Positions 1 through 12,378 of a stretch of DNA of 64,000 nucleotides are shown piece after piece. Position numbers and translations under genes: made by a program. Source of the stretch: Hordeum vulgare subsp. vulgare. Its lineage: Eukaryota > Streptophyta > Magnoliopsida > Poales > Poaceae. Positions within the stretch are counted from its first letter, which is position 1; every line of letters begins with the position of its first letter. The notes beneath the pieces were generated by a model. That model had not been told where the DNA came from, did no database searches, and saw nothing but the letters and a program-made list of their open reading frames with translations. Location: positions 26,257,001 to 26,321,000 of the forward strand of contig NC_058524.1 of assembly GCF_904849725.1 (NCBI RefSeq), given 5' to 3'.

Positions 1-328
1 GTTTTTAAAGCGTGTATAAACTTCCTCTGATCGGGTTGAGATTTGTCGTGCGGTATTATTTATATATAGGTAGGCCGTCTGTCGAATTTCGTCGTGAACG
101 GAGTTCGTCTGGTCCCCGAACGGTCGACCCTAGCGGCACCGTATTCGGTCTACCGTCGGACGTGTTCCGGTGTTTTAAATTGTGTCGCCGCGCCGCCCGT
201 TCTCCCACTCGTCTCCGGTTATCCCCTCTACACGGCCGCGTACCCGTTCCCGCGTTCGGAATCGTCCGAATCCGACCCCGCGGTTGCATCCGGAACGCGA
301 TTCAGGTTAACCGAGCCCCTCTTTTCCC

Positions 329-336
329 TATATATA
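329..336 (+). promoter_or_regulatory. Probable LTR TATA box
   Basis: TATATATA sits in CCCTATATATACCCC, a strong plant TATA context. A C/T-rich tract follows, and the GC-rich 380-1180 segment lies downstream, as expected for a start site near 360-370. A second A/T motif (ATTTATATATAGG, about 57-69) is shared by both LTRs and could be an alternative. The site at 329 exists only in the 5' LTR. Role inferred from motif and position. Confidence 0.5.
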
Positions 337-491
337 CCCCCTCCTCCTAATTTTTAGACAGTCATCCCCATCTGCCTCAAAAACCGTGCCTAACCCTAAT
401 CCCCTCTCTCTCTCCCGCCAGCCGCCAGCCACCGCGGGTCCGCCGAGCCCATCCGAGGCCCGCCGGGCCCATCTGCGCGCCGCCGCCTGGA

Positions 492-623
492 CCCGAGCCG
501 CCGCCGCCCCCGTTCTCCCTGCCCGAGCCGCCGCCGCCCCCGTTCTCCCTGCCCGAGCCGCCGCCGCCCCCGTTCTCCCTACCCGAGCCGCCGCCGCCCC
601 CGTTCTCCCTGCCCGAGCCGCGG
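492..623 (+). repeat. 30-bp GC-rich minisatellite, 4 full units plus part of a fifth
   Basis: Units start at 492, 522, 552, 582 and 612 (partial). The core is CCCGAGCCGCCGCCGCC followed by CCCGTTCTCCCTG, with one base change in the third unit. Being a multiple of three, the repeat keeps frames open on both strands (Ala/Pro-rich on +, Gly/Asn-rich on -), which explains the apparent ORFs. It lies in the GC-rich block 380-1180 of the 5' LTR. Confidence 0.9.
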
Positions 624-3600
624 CTCCCCATGGCTCTCCCTGCCCGCGCGCCCTCGCCGGAGATCCTCGCCGGCCGCCGCCTCCGCGCCGCTGGCCGCCG
701 GCCTTCCCCTGCCCTGCCGCCTTGCCTCCTCGCCCGAACAAGCCGCCAGTTGAGCAGATCCGCCGCGCCCGATCTCGCCGCCACATCGGCCTCCGGCCTC
801 CATGATGCCATGTGCCGCCGCCGTTCCCCCTATTGCGCCGGATCCGCCACCACCGAGCCCCGCCGTGGCGTCAGGCGCCCCCACGCCCGACGGCCGCCGC
901 CACGGCTCGCGCAGTTCGCCCAGGAGAACGACGAGCCGCCAGGCCCGATCTGGTCGAGCAGACGACCAGTTGGGCCGATTCCTGCACGCCTGGGCCCAGC
1001 TCGGCCTCCCCACCCCGCCGCGCAACCGGCCCACCTGCAGCAGGCCTTCGACGGCCCTGCCGGCCAGCCGCTCGCCCGAGCGCGCCTGAGGCACTGCCTC
1101 CCGCTTCGCCCTTGGGTCGACCGACCAACTGCCAGGCCTCGGCCTCCTCCCCGCAACATGGGCCAGGCCCACTAAGGTGACCAGCCCCCCAGCCCCTTTA
1201 TTTTACGCATAGACGCCTCTTAGTAATTTTACGCCGCAGTTTCGGCCCGGTAGCTATTATGGGATTATTTTCGGTTTAGATAATTTCAGGATTTAGCTAA
1301 ATATTTAAACGCTCGTAGATTCTTAACCGTAAGTCGGATCGCGACATATTGTATATGGTTTTGTGGTAGTTTCGCGTGTAGAATACGAATTTGAAACATG
1401 CAAAATTGTTTCAGGTAGTTTAACGTGCCAAACGCCTAGTTTTGCGTGCTGTTTCAATAGGACGCGCCCCGTATTTAATTTTCATGCAAGACCGGGTTGC
1501 CTGTATGCCTTAGATTAAATGCCCGTGTTTTAGGACTCATTTTTGCATGTATTTTAGAGCGGTCAATTGTATTTTTACGTGTAGGGATTTGCCGTTAATT
1601 TATTTTCCCGCATTTATGTGAGGCTTTATTTTGTGTTGCAAACTCCACATATTTCATATGTTTTCGGGGTAGAAAAATCCCATGGATTTTTCTGTGCAAT
1701 TAGTTTTAGCTTTTGAGCAAGTTATTTCGCGCGATATTTTGCTATGTTGCCCTTTTGTTTAATTCGTAGGATTTATTCCGTGCGTCGTTTGACGGAGTTG
1801 TCAACTAGAGAGTTGATCTTGGATGTTTTGTTTAGCCCCTGGTATTTTTGGTTGCAATAGAAATGCATGTTTAGGTGTGTTTTCTTGCTCTCAAGTTGCT
1901 AGAAAAAGTGTTGTTTTAGACGTGCTGAAATATTTCTAAGTCTGGAATTTGTTATATTTTGTTGTTGTCTTGTCTTGCTTGCATCTTGTGATCTGTAGCT
2001 CTTTTGAGGTTGGTCCAATGGAGTTAGTTGTACCCCTTGTGTTTCTCTAGCATGCTGTAAATTTTCATGCCATTTGGAGTCCTGTAGCTATAGGTTTTGC
2101 TGCTGTCAATATTGCTTCAGATCGACAACTGCACTTTCATGTGGTGTAATTTTCACTAAGTCTGAAATAGTGTGTGAGATGCCATTTTGTGACTTCTTTC
2201 CCTAGTGTTCCTTGCTGCCATGCTAGTTGTTGTTAGTTGTTGGTAGTAGTGCTTCTTGCCCTCTTCCGTGCCATGCCTTGCTTGAGCTTATCGGAGTTGT
2301 GTAGCCGAAGTTGTGAGGCGTAGAAAATGCTATGTGGCTGATTTTGGCAGATTATAGTCAATTCTTGTTTTGCTCGTAGTTTTTGAACCGTAGCTCCGAT
2401 TAGATCGTGTCCTACATGAAACTTGCTTAGAATCTTGTGTAGTTTCATTTTCTCTTGCTGGTTGTTTGTTTTGAAGTGCTCGTAGCCATCGTTGCACACA
2501 TATTGCATTCATGCCATCATATCTTGCGCTGCTTGTAACTTTTGATCCGTAGCTCCGTTGGAGATGTTCTTCATGTGTAGATTGCTTTCCTTGACGTGTA
2601 GAATCACGTGAACCTATTTGTTTTTCTGTTTAACAACTAATTAAATGTATTAGTTCAGATCTGGACAGAATTGTAAATTAACATGTGAGGTCGTCTCGGA
2701 GGTGCTATATGTCATTTCCGACCTCATTTAAAATGCCTAGATAAGTAGTTTAATTACGCTTCACCTCTTGCCATGTTTAATCATATTTAATATTGTCGTG
2801 TAGCTAATTGGGATAGAAACTAAATAAATAGACGTGGAGTATCGTCAATATGCAACTCGTTGCATATTGAACTTCACTTAATGTGTAGTGTTTGATTGCG
2901 TGAATTGTCATGCCGTGTCTTGCATGTATTCAACTGCTCATGCATCATATGTGTTGTGCATCCTATGGTGAATTCGTGTGTTGATTCGTGTTTCCGGTTT
3001 GCTTCATCTCGATAGAGTTCCGCAAGCGTGTCGGATGTGAGGACCCGTTCGACTACGTCGGTTCGTCTGCTTCACGGAGGCATTCTTCTTCCAAGCGGGA
3101 TCTCAGGCAAGATGATCATTTCCCCAGATACCAATACTATCACTGCCATGCTAGTTTTACCGTTGCTACCGTTTATGTCTCGTTGCCTACCACATGTTAA
3201 ATATCAGACTCTCAACCATGCCATGTTAACCTTCAACCTATTCGACCTAGCAAACCACTGATTTGCCATGTTACCGCTTGCTTAACCCTGTGTTAGCGTT
3301 GCTAGTTGCAGGTGCATTGCTTCCATGTGAAAGCATGGGTTCCTTGTTATATCACCATATTTAAATACTATTTAATTTAATGCACCTATATACTTGGTAA
3401 AAGGTGGAAGGCTCGGCCTTTCTAGCCTGGTGTTTTGTTCCACCTTTGCCTCCTTTAGTTACCGGCTACCGGTGTTATGTTCCATAATTGAGCGCTCCTA
3501 ACACGATCGGGGTTGTTATGGGGACCCCCTTGATAATTCGTTTTAGATTAAAGCTGGTCTGGCAAGGCCCAACATTGGTACTACATTTGCCTAATCACCT

Positions 3601-4788
3601 AATAAAATTGCATAGGGACTTCCCGGGCCCCGTGGATAATTTAATCAACCCCCGGGCCAGTGCTCCTCATGAGTGTTGGTCCAAAACAGAGCAGCTTATT
3701 AACGCTACCTGGGGCAACTCGGTGTTTGGCGTGGTAACCATCGCTCATCCGTCGTGTCTTGAGAACGAGGTACGCGACTCCTATCGGGATCGTCGACACG
3801 TCGGGCGGCCTTGCTGGATTAGTTTTACCTTTGACGAGATATCTTGTGTATCGGGATTCCGGTGATGCTTTGGGTAATCTCAGAGTTGAGGTTTTCCACT
3901 AGGGAATCCGACAAGATCGCGAGCTTCGTGATTGAGGATTTCTATGCGGCTTGTGGTAATTTGTGATGGACTAGTTGGAGCACCCCTGCAGGGTTAAATC
4001 TTTCGGAAAGTTGTGCCCACGGTTATGTGGCAACGTGGAAACTTTGTTTAACACTGGTTCTAGATAACTTAAAGTTAAATTAATTAAAATATGCCAACTG
4101 TGTGCGTAACCGTGACTGTCTCTTTCGTGAGTTCCTTCTTCGATCGAGGACACGGTGGGGTTATGTCTGGCGTAGGTAGGTGTTCAGGATCATTCATTTG
4201 ATCATCAGTAGTACACGTCCGTTATGCGTAGATTTTCCCCCTCTTACCTCTTGTACTCGTAAGTTAGCCACCATATATATGCGTAGCCGCTGCTGCAACC
4301 TCACCACTTAACCATGCCTCACCCATTAAGCTTTGCTAGTCTTGATACCTTTGGAAATGAGATTGCTGAGTCCCCTGTGGCTCACAGATTACTACAACAC
4401 CAGTTGCAGGTACAGGTAAAGGTTACTTGACGCGAGCGCGTTGATTGTACATTTGGAGTTGCCTCTTCTTCTTCTTCTTCTTCATCGATCTAGGATGGGT
4501 TCTAGGCCGGCAGCCTGGGATAGCAAGGATGGACGTCGTTCTTATTTTCTCGTTTGTTTTCGTCCGTAGTCGGACCCTGCTCTTACTCTTGATGAATATG
4601 TAATGTACTGTTGTGACTCTGATGTAGCTTGTGGCGAGTGTAAGCCAATTCTATATATATATATATCTCTTCTTTTCAGTACATGTACCTGTAACGATAT
4701 CCATTCTTGCGACACGACGAGATGCGCTTCTATCCCTGACGAGGCCTTCGTGCCAAATTGAGGATAGGGTCGCATCTTGGGCGTGACA

Positions 4789-7700
4789 AGTTGGTAGCAG
4801 ACCAGTACCGACCTAGGAGCCCCCTTGATTGATCGAATTTGGCCGAGTCGAGTCTAGTGAAAAACTATTTGAGTCTTAGTTATATATCGGAGAGTAGGAT
4901 TATTTTTTCTCCTCTTCTATGCTTTGGTGAGGAATCTTGATGTAATATTTTAATTCTACTCCTCTTCTCACTCAAATTTTTTTAGGATCACGCGGATATT
5001 CTTGGGATCTATATGATGCCGATGTGACGGAGTTCTGTCTTGGTGCCTCCTGTCTAACTTGATTTTCTTCCGGGGAGTTGAGCTCCAGGGGATTCTCGAG
5101 CACATCGTTATCATTCAGATTTCTTAGTATCTCAGGACGAAGGATGTTCGTAATTGCTTCAATACTAGTAGTGGCGAGATAACCCCGACGTCCCCAGTAC
5201 TGGTGCAGATTGTTCGGAAGTACTGCCATACTTTGTATCGTTGTGATTACGAGGGTCTGTTGTAGATGAAGGTCCGAGATTCTGGTCGTGTGTTGACGGA
5301 TGTGATACAAGTGACGGGTTAGTATAGGAGTTGTGTGATTATTACTCCTTGTATCCGTGCACCAGATTGCATGACCAGATATTTCGGGAATTCATAGGTG
5401 GGAATTCAAGTAGTTGCTTATAGGACAATCTTTCAACAAATACATGATGTTAGGTTGGGGTTCGACATCTAGTGGATTCATTTGTTCAGGGTCGACTTAC
5501 AGCGGTACACGTTGTGTCTTAAAGAGTCCTTGTAGCTTGCTACGACTCGGGGACGCTTCGTATGTCGGGTGCACTGCCTTGCACTTGATGGCTACTGTAA
5601 AATCGAGCCCGTGCGATCCTGTCCACGAAAATATCGGACGAAATCTTCCTCATGAGTTTGTTCTGGCTTGTTTCATAAGCCTCACCCTTTGTTTTGTTGA
5701 ACTATGGTAATTCAAGTTGCTTCGATGTCAAGTGGTGATTTCAGATCTTTCCTAAGAGGTGTTCTCATATTTTTATGAGAGTATTAATTCTTTTGCTCTA
5801 TCAATTGTCTTGTCAATTCCTTTCAACCAGAGTCATCGTATCAATTCTTTCCAACCGGTGTGCTTCTCTTCAGTGAACTCAATCCTCTTCAATTGTTGTT
5901 GATCATTCTCTCATTTGTATTCCAGAGTTCATCTCATCTAGCCCAAGTTGTCTTTGTTTTTCCCCACCCTCCCTCCCTTTTTTCTCAGTGATTCATTTTT
6001 CATCCAAGAGTTTTCTTTTCATTGTGCTTCCGCTGTCTGTTCTTTCTCTCTTACCCGGTGAATTTAATTTAGTTGTCCGTGTCATCTTATCCATTCATCC
6101 TTGTAATTCTTTCCTATGTTAGGAATTCTTATGAGCCTATCTTGTTATTTATTCCTCTCTTTTCGATCCGGAGCGTTGAAACTATCTTAGAAGTTTTTGT
6201 TTCCAATCTTTTCTATCATTTTGAGGTGCTAACCTCATCTAGTTCTCTTCATACCGGTGCATTATCTCTCTTCTAAGCAATCTTTTCTAACGGTGGTTTC
6301 TTTGAGTGGGCCCATAACCCACAGGTTTTCCCAAGATCTTGTCTGGCTCTTGTAATCATCCGGAGATCTTTAATTCTTTTCAACTATGACGTAAGTATGA
6401 ATTTCACCAGTCATATCCCTTCTCCAAGATCTATTGGAATTTATTCTCGTCTTTGGCTCAACCTTTCATTCCTCATTATTCCGGAGTGTCTCAGTTAATT
6501 CTTGGTGGTGTTCTTCTCATCATTCTCCTCTTTCAAGACCGAAGGAGTGTTTCTCTCAATCTTGGTTCATTTTCTTGGAGATTAATCATTTCAGCTTGGT
6601 GCCATCATCTTAACTGTTGTCAATCATGAGTAACCCCTTTCTGCCTATCTGGTGCACTTCTGAGTTGTTTTCATTCTCGATCCTCCGAAGGCCATCATTT
6701 CATAAGATTCTTCGTTCTCAGCTTTCAGCTTTCATCCTCAATTCTTCTCAATTGTTGTCTCTTCGTTCGTCTCTCGGTTATCCGGTGCCTGGTTCAAGTT
6801 TTCTCTCAGGTGGCTCATGATCTCTTCATTCTCAGGTGTTTCCATGCATTCTTGGAATTTCCCATTCAGTTGTGAATTCTTACCGGTGCGTCCTGCAATC
6901 ATGCCTCAAGTGGTGCTTATCTCTCTGTCTCCTCAAGATCATTTCAAGAGGAATAAGTTGCATGAATAATCTGTTGCTTGTCGTCAATTTAACTTGATGA
7001 AGGATGAGCATAACATAATTCTTATTCTTTTTCTTCCTTCTTCCAAGAGATTTCAATTGTTCTTCCGGAGCGGCTCATGATATCAATTCTTTTCTCAAGT
7101 GTTCTTATCTTTTCTTTTCCGGAGTTCTAAGTTTTCTCATGTATCTCTTTGTGAGGCTTCATCTAAATCCTGGCAAGGCCATAATCTTATTCTTTTCTAC
7201 CTTCTTGTCTGTGCATCATTCATTTGTATACGGAGGTCCTTCATGGTGTTTCATCAAAGTTTCAATTCATTCTCAAGTGTTCTTCAAGATTCTTGTTGGA
7301 GAACCTCAAGTATCTTTTCTCTTGCATTTCTATGTGCAATTGTTCTTCCTTTATCCTTTGCGGTGGTATTATAGCATTCTTGTTAGTGTAGGAGTCTCGA
7401 AGAGTTTTCCTCTCAAGAATGAGATAATTAAACCCACCAATTCTTTGATCATGAGATATTTGCAACCCACGGTTTCTTCATTGAGCCATCTTGGTTTGGG
7501 TGTCACCTAAAGCTTTTCCTATGGATTGTGGCTATCATGGTGCTTGTCTTTAATCCAAGTTCTCAATGTATCCTCTTGGTGCAAGAAATTGTTCATATCT
7601 TGTTTCTCCCAATCAACCCTTGTTTCTTTTAGTGGTTGGTTGTCACCTCATAAATGTTGTGATGATTTCCGTAAGCCCACTACTGTCTTGTTCTTTTCGT

Positions 7701-8164
7701 TGTTGTTTTTCCAACAACTTTGTCCAATTCTTCTTGCAAGGATGCTTGCCAAGTTCATTGGAGTTAGTAGTTGTCATTCTCTCTTCATTCTCTTCTTCCG
7801 TATGAGCTAGTTCGTATTCTCTTGTTCCGGAGGCATTGTGTTATTGCTCTTTTGGGTCAATCTTGTTGTTCTATCAAGATCATGGTGTTCCCTTGTTCTA
7901 TTTAGTTGTTTGTTATGAATATTCTCTAATTCTCTCTTCTTATCGAATTTTTTGTCCCATTTTCCTACCGAAGTGCTGCCGAAATTTTCCGTGAATTCTG
8001 GCTTCTTTCTCATGTAATTCTTCATCTCTTTGCAACCTTCAAGGATCGTTGGTTTCACTCGTTTGTCAAAGAAGCGACTAAGTTTTTACCTCTTGTTCTT
8101 TCTCATCCTCTCCCCCTTTCATTCTTGGATCTCGGGGCGAGATCCTCTTGTAGTGTAGGAGAGT
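4789..8164 (+). repeat. Non-coding internal domain of the LARD
   Basis: The 3376 bp between the LTRs hold no retroviral-type domain. The longest open frames are about 125 codons, have no recognisable motifs and sit on both strands. From about 5750 the plus strand is strongly T/C-rich, with loosely repeated phrases such as 'CAATTCTT', 'TTCTCTTC' and 'CCGGTG'. A weak purine tract (GTAGGAGAG, 8155-8163) precedes the 3' LTR and would be the polypurine tract. LARD internal domains are reported to be conserved as structured RNA rather than as protein; that is not tested here. Confidence 0.7.
4792..4805 (+). other. Primer-binding-like site of the LARD
   Basis: TGGTAGCAGACCAG begins three bases after the 5' LTR. 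It resembles the TGGTATCAGAGC site complementary to the 3' end of initiator tRNA-Met used by most grass LTR retrotransposons, with mismatches. Its place fixes the element's orientation as plus. Confidence 0.65.
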
Positions 8165-11100
8165 TGTGACAGCCCGATACCGACGTTCCAGAAGATTCCC
8201 CACTCTTTCCGTTTTCGTCGTGTGTCTATTTATATTTGTCGCATCATCATCGCATCATGCGCATCATCAGCATTGCATCGGCATCTCCGTTGCCGTCAGT
8301 TTTCAAAACTTGCATTCGTTAGTAGTCGCCGGTTCTCGTTGTTGTCCGTTCCGAGCCCGACCGCACACGCACGCGCCCGCGGCACCGTCGTAACTCTGTT
8401 TTTAAAGCGTGTATAAACTTCCTCTGATCGGGTTGAGATTTGTCGTGCGGTATTATTTATATATAGGTAGGCCGTCTGTCGAATTTCATCGCGAACGGAG
8501 TTCGTCTGGTCCCCGAACGGTCGACCCTAGGCGGCACCGTATTCGTTGCTAGGAAAAGTGCTGTTTTAGACGTGCTGAAATATTTCTAAGTCTGGAATCT
8601 GTTATATTTTGTTGTTGTCTTGTCTTGCTTGCATCTTGTGATCTGTAGCTCTTTTGAGGTTGGTCCAATGGAGTTAGTTGTACTCCTTGTGTTCTCTAGC
8701 ATGCTGTAAATTTTCATGCCATTTGGAGTCCTGTAGCTATAGGTTTTGCTGCTGTCAATATTGCTTCAGATCGAAAACTGCACTTTCATGAGGTGTAATT
8801 TTCACCAAGTCTGAAATAGTGTGTCAGATGCCATTTTGTGACTTCTTTCCCTAGTGTTCCTTGCTGTCATGCTAGTTGTTGTTAGTTTTTGGTAGTAGTG
8901 CTTCTTGCCCTCTTCCGTGCCATGCCTTGCTTGATCTTATCGGAGTTGTGTAGCCGAAGTTGTGAGGCGTAGAAAATGCTATGTGGCTGATTTTGGCAGA
9001 TTGTAGTCAATTCTTGTTTTGCTCGTAGTTTTTGAACCGTAGCTCCGATTAGATCGTGTCCTACATGAAACTTGCTTAGAATCTTGTGTAGTTTCATTTT
9101 CTCTTGCTGGTTGTTTGTTTTGAAGTGCTCGTAGCCATCGTTGCACACATATTGCATTCATACCATCGTAGAATCACGTGAATCTATTTGTTTTGCTGTT
9201 TAACAACTAATTAAATGCATTAGTTCAGATCTGGACAGAATTGTAAATTAACATGTGAGGTCGTCTCGGAGGTGCTATATGTCATTTCCGACCTCATTTA
9301 AAATGTCTAGATAAGTAGTTTAATTACGCTTCACCTCTTGCCATGTTTAATCACATTTAATATTGCTGTGTACCTAATCGGGATAGAAACTAAATAAATA
9401 GACGTGGAGTATCGTCAATATGCAACTCTTTGCATATTGAACTTCACTTAATGTGTAGTGTTTGATTGCGTGAATTGTCATGCCGTGTCTTGCATGTATT
9501 CAACTGCTCATGCATCATATGTGTTGTGCATCGTGTGGTGAATTCGTGTGTTGATTCGTGTTTCCGGTTTGCTTTGTCTCGATAGAGTTCCGCAAGCGTG
9601 TCGGATGTGAGGACCCGTTCGACTACGTCGGTTCGTCTGCTTCATGGAGGCATTCTTCTTCCAAGCGGGATCTCAGGCAAGATGATCATTTCCCCAGATA
9701 CCATTACTATCATTGCCATGCTAGTTTTACCGTTGCTACCGTTTATGTCTCGTTGCCTACCACATGTTAAATATAAGACTCTCAACCATGCCATGTTAAC
9801 CTTCAACCTGTTCGAACTAGCAAACCACTGATTGGCCATGTTACCGCTTGCTTAACCCTGTGTTAGCGTTGCTAGTTGCAGGTGCATTGCTTCCATGTGA
9901 AAGCATGGGTTCCTTGTTATATCACCATATTTAAATGCTATTTAATTTAATGCACCTATATACTTGGTAAAAGGTGGAAGGCTCGGCCTTTCTAGCCTGG
10001 TGTTTTGTTCCACCTTTGCCCCCTTTAGTTACCGGCTACCGGTGTTATGTTCCATAATTGAGCGCTCCTAACACGATCGGGGTTGTTATGGGGACCCCCT
10101 TGATAATTCGTTTTAGATTAAAGCTGGTCTGGCAAGGCCCAACATTGGTACTACATTTGCCTAATCACCTAATAAAATTGCATAGGGACTTCCCGGGCCC
10201 CGTGGATAATTTAATCAACCCCCGGGCCAGTGCTCCTCATGAGTGTTGGTCCAAAACAGAGCAGCTTATTAACGCTACCTGGGGCAACTCGGTGTTTGGC
10301 GTGGTAACCATCGCTCATCCGTCGTGTCCTGAGAACGAGGTACGCGACTCCTATCGGGATCGTCGACACGTCGGGCGGCCTTGCTGGATTAGTTTTACCT
10401 TTGACGAGATATCTTGTGTATCGGGATTCCGGTGATGCTTTGGGTAATCTCAGAGTTGAGGTTTTCCACTAGGGAATCCGACAAGATCGCGAGCTTCGTG
10501 ATTGAGGATTTCTATGCGGCTTGTGGTAATTTGTGATGGACTAGTTGGAGCACCCCTGCAGGGTTAAATCTTTCGGAAAGTCGTGCCCACGGTTATGTGG
10601 CAACGTGGAAACTTTGTTTAACACTGGTTCTAGATAACTTAAAGTTAAATTAATTAAAATATGCCAACTGTGTGCGTAACCGTGACTATCTCTTTCGTGA
10701 GTTCCTTCTCCGATCGAGGACACGGTGGGGTTATGTCTGACGTAGGTAGGTGTTCAGGATCATTCATTTGATCATCAGTAGTACACGTCCGTTATGCGTA
10801 GATTTTCCCCCTCTTACCTCTTGTACTCGTAAGTTAGCCACCATATATATGCGTAGCCGCTGCTGCAACCTCACCACTTAACCATGCCTCACCCATTAAG
10901 CTTTGCTAGTCTTGATACCTTTGGAAATGAGATTGCTGAGTCCCCTGTGGCTCACAGATTACTACAACACCAGTTGCAGGTACAGGTAAAGGTTACTTGA
11001 CGCGAGCGCGTTGATTGTACATTTGGAGTTGCCTCTTCTTCTTCTTCTTCTTCATCGATCTAGGATGGGTTCCAGGCCGGCAGCCTGGGATAGCAAGGAT

Positions 11101-11354
11101 GGACGTCGTTCTTATTTTCTCGTTTGTTTTCGTCCGTAGTCGGACCCTGCTCTTACTCTTGATGAATATGTAATGTACTGTTGTGACTCTGATGTAGCTT
11201 GTGGCGAGTGTAAGCCAATTCTATATATATATCTCTTCTTTTCAGTACATGTACCTGTAACGATATCCATTCTTGCGACACGACGAGATGCGCTTCTATC
11301 CCTGACGAGGCCTTCGTGCCAAATTGAGGATAGGGTCGCATCTTGGGCGTGACA
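8165..11354 (+). repeat. 3' LTR of the LARD element, internally deleted
   Basis: It runs from TGTGACAGCCCG to GGGCGTGACA (3190 bp). At 8545 the sequence jumps from the equivalent of 147 to that of about 1894 in the 5' LTR, losing ~1.75 kb with the TATA box at 329, the minisatellite and the GC-rich block. A second loss of about 83 bp is at 9164-9170. The five bases after the LTR are CTCCC, the expected right target duplication, but its partner lies outside the window. Confidence 0.85.
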
Positions 11355-11754
11355 CTCCCTTAATTTTAGGTAGAGATATTGTCTGCTAGATGTGTCTGAA
11401 TCCCTCTATTATTCCAGTACGGTAATCATTCTTATTTGACCATTTAAGTGAACAATATCTAATATTTGATACTTAGTTAAGTTCGGTCCTTTTTGGGTAA
11501 TCTATACAGTATAGGGCATGCAAGAGTTGGCTGCAAATCCACTATTTCCCCTCTCTATTTTTAGTGCAATATAATGCATATACCTAGAACTAGCATCTCA
11601 TGGACCACCAATTTAGCATCTGCTCCTCTAACATCCATGTCAGTGCAAATCTTATTATGATTATGTATCAACATGAATAACCTCGTATACTATTTGAAAG
11701 TTCATTGCATGTTGTTAGTATTCCTTTATTTTCATTGAAGTGGGGTTGTGAAAC
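11355..11754. other. Unassigned low-copy-like sequence left of the FLX-like exons
   Basis: About 400 bp between the LARD and the coiled-coil frame, with ordinary A/T content and no open frame or repeat signature that I recognise. It could be intron or promoter of the following gene fragment, or Helitron interior. No Helitron 5' end (TC start) could be identified. Confidence 0.4.
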
Positions 11755-12378
11755 ATGCTAAATCCTGTAGAGAAGAAAGGACGGGTGTGCATCTCCAGGC
11801 TTATAGCTGACCGTCATGCTTTAGCCGAGGAAGGATGGAGTTACCAAGAAATAAATGAGCAAGTCCGTCACCTGAACATGATCATTGAAGAGATTAAGGA
11901 CAAGAATGGAGCTTATATCAACAAGCTCATTGGCAAGAGAAGGAAGCTTCAAGCTGAACTTAGATCAAATGAGCCTTTGACAGCTGAGGTTGTGCATCTA
12001 TGTGCTGAAATCGAGAAGCTCCTCGCCGTTAGGAAAGAACTCTCTACAAAGTCTGCATCACTCATGCACAAGCTTAGTATGGACAAATCAGGTAGATAAC
12101 AGGAACTTACACATGCAAGGTACACACCTCGACGCACGGTCTCTTTTGCACGCCCAGACTCTCAAGTATCCCGGTAAATCTGTTGAACGGAAACTTTGAA
12201 TATCATTGGTTTGTATAAATATATTTATTTGCAAGAATGTGTGTGAATTACAGCATGCAGAAGTGGAGTTTCAAGTTGGTGGAACAAGTGAAAGTAATGG
12301 AAAAGAATGTGATTTTGACGGGGCAAGAAATTCAACAACTGCGGGCCAAATTAGCTAATTTTAATAGCTATGGGGCAC
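11755..12378 (+). pseudogene. FLX-like (FLC EXPRESSOR-like) coiled-coil gene fragment, two exon-like blocks
   Basis: An open frame at 11755-12099 encodes 114 residues, rich in Leu/Glu/Lys and predicted coiled coil, starting MLNPVEKKGRV two codons after a stop. A second block at 12252-12378 reads KLVEQVKVMEKNVILTGQEI then QQLRAKLANFNSYGAQ and ends at a good donor (CAA|GTATGT). Order and spacing match plant FLX/FLL proteins, where a 'KMEAEL..EIQKL..RQEL' helix is followed by an 'MEKNL..MA.E.EKLRAEL' helix. Those proteins work with FRIGIDA in flowering-time chromatin control. The connecting helix before the second block is missing, and the apparent donor after 12087 does not join the blocks in phase. 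I infer a truncated or captured copy. Alternative: another coiled-coil family. An exon-like stretch at 12831-12885 (between AG and GT) is unassigned. Confidence 0.45.

Larger units (their letters stand above)
1..4788 (+). repeat. 5' LTR of the LARD element (5'-truncated by window)
   Basis: This is the long LTR copy, ending in GGGCGTGACA directly before the primer-binding site. It holds 148-1893 and about 83 bp near 2513-2595 that the 3' LTR lacks. Adding ~233 bp missing on the left gives a full length near 5.0 kb. Its last 1.4 kb differs from the 3' LTR at only about eight places, nearly all transitions, whereas 1895-3380 differs at roughly 35-40. All open frames here, including proline- or glycine-rich ones at 328-1180, are read-throughs of LTR sequence and are not called as genes. 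Confidence 0.85.
1..11354 (+). mobile_element. LARD-type non-autonomous LTR retrotransposon (Sukkula/Erika-like), left end outside window
   Basis: Positions 1-4788 match 8398-11354 in direct orientation, apart from two blocks missing from the right copy, so these are the two LTRs of one element. The right copy starts TGTGACAGCCCG and ends GGGCGTGACA. A primer-binding-like site follows the left LTR. The 3.38-kb internal region has no gag, integrase or RT frame in any reading. LTRs of about 5 kb around a ~3.4-kb non-coding core are the described architecture of Triticeae LARDs such as Sukkula. The family name is inferred from architecture, not from alignment. About 233 bp of the 5' LTR should lie left of the window, judged from the 3' LTR, so the left target duplication cannot be read. 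The element must have been moved by proteins supplied in trans. Confidence 0.8.

Noticed and set aside
328..1180. Several overlapping Pro/Ala/Gly/Arg-rich open frames (95-197 codons) on both strands
   Set aside because: All lie in a GC-rich LTR block with a 30-bp repeat; composition, mutual overlap and lack of domains show read-through of GC-rich DNA.
3488..3865. 125-codon frame, repeated at 10058-10435
   Set aside because: Part of the LARD LTR; its conservation is LTR identity, with no recognised protein domain.
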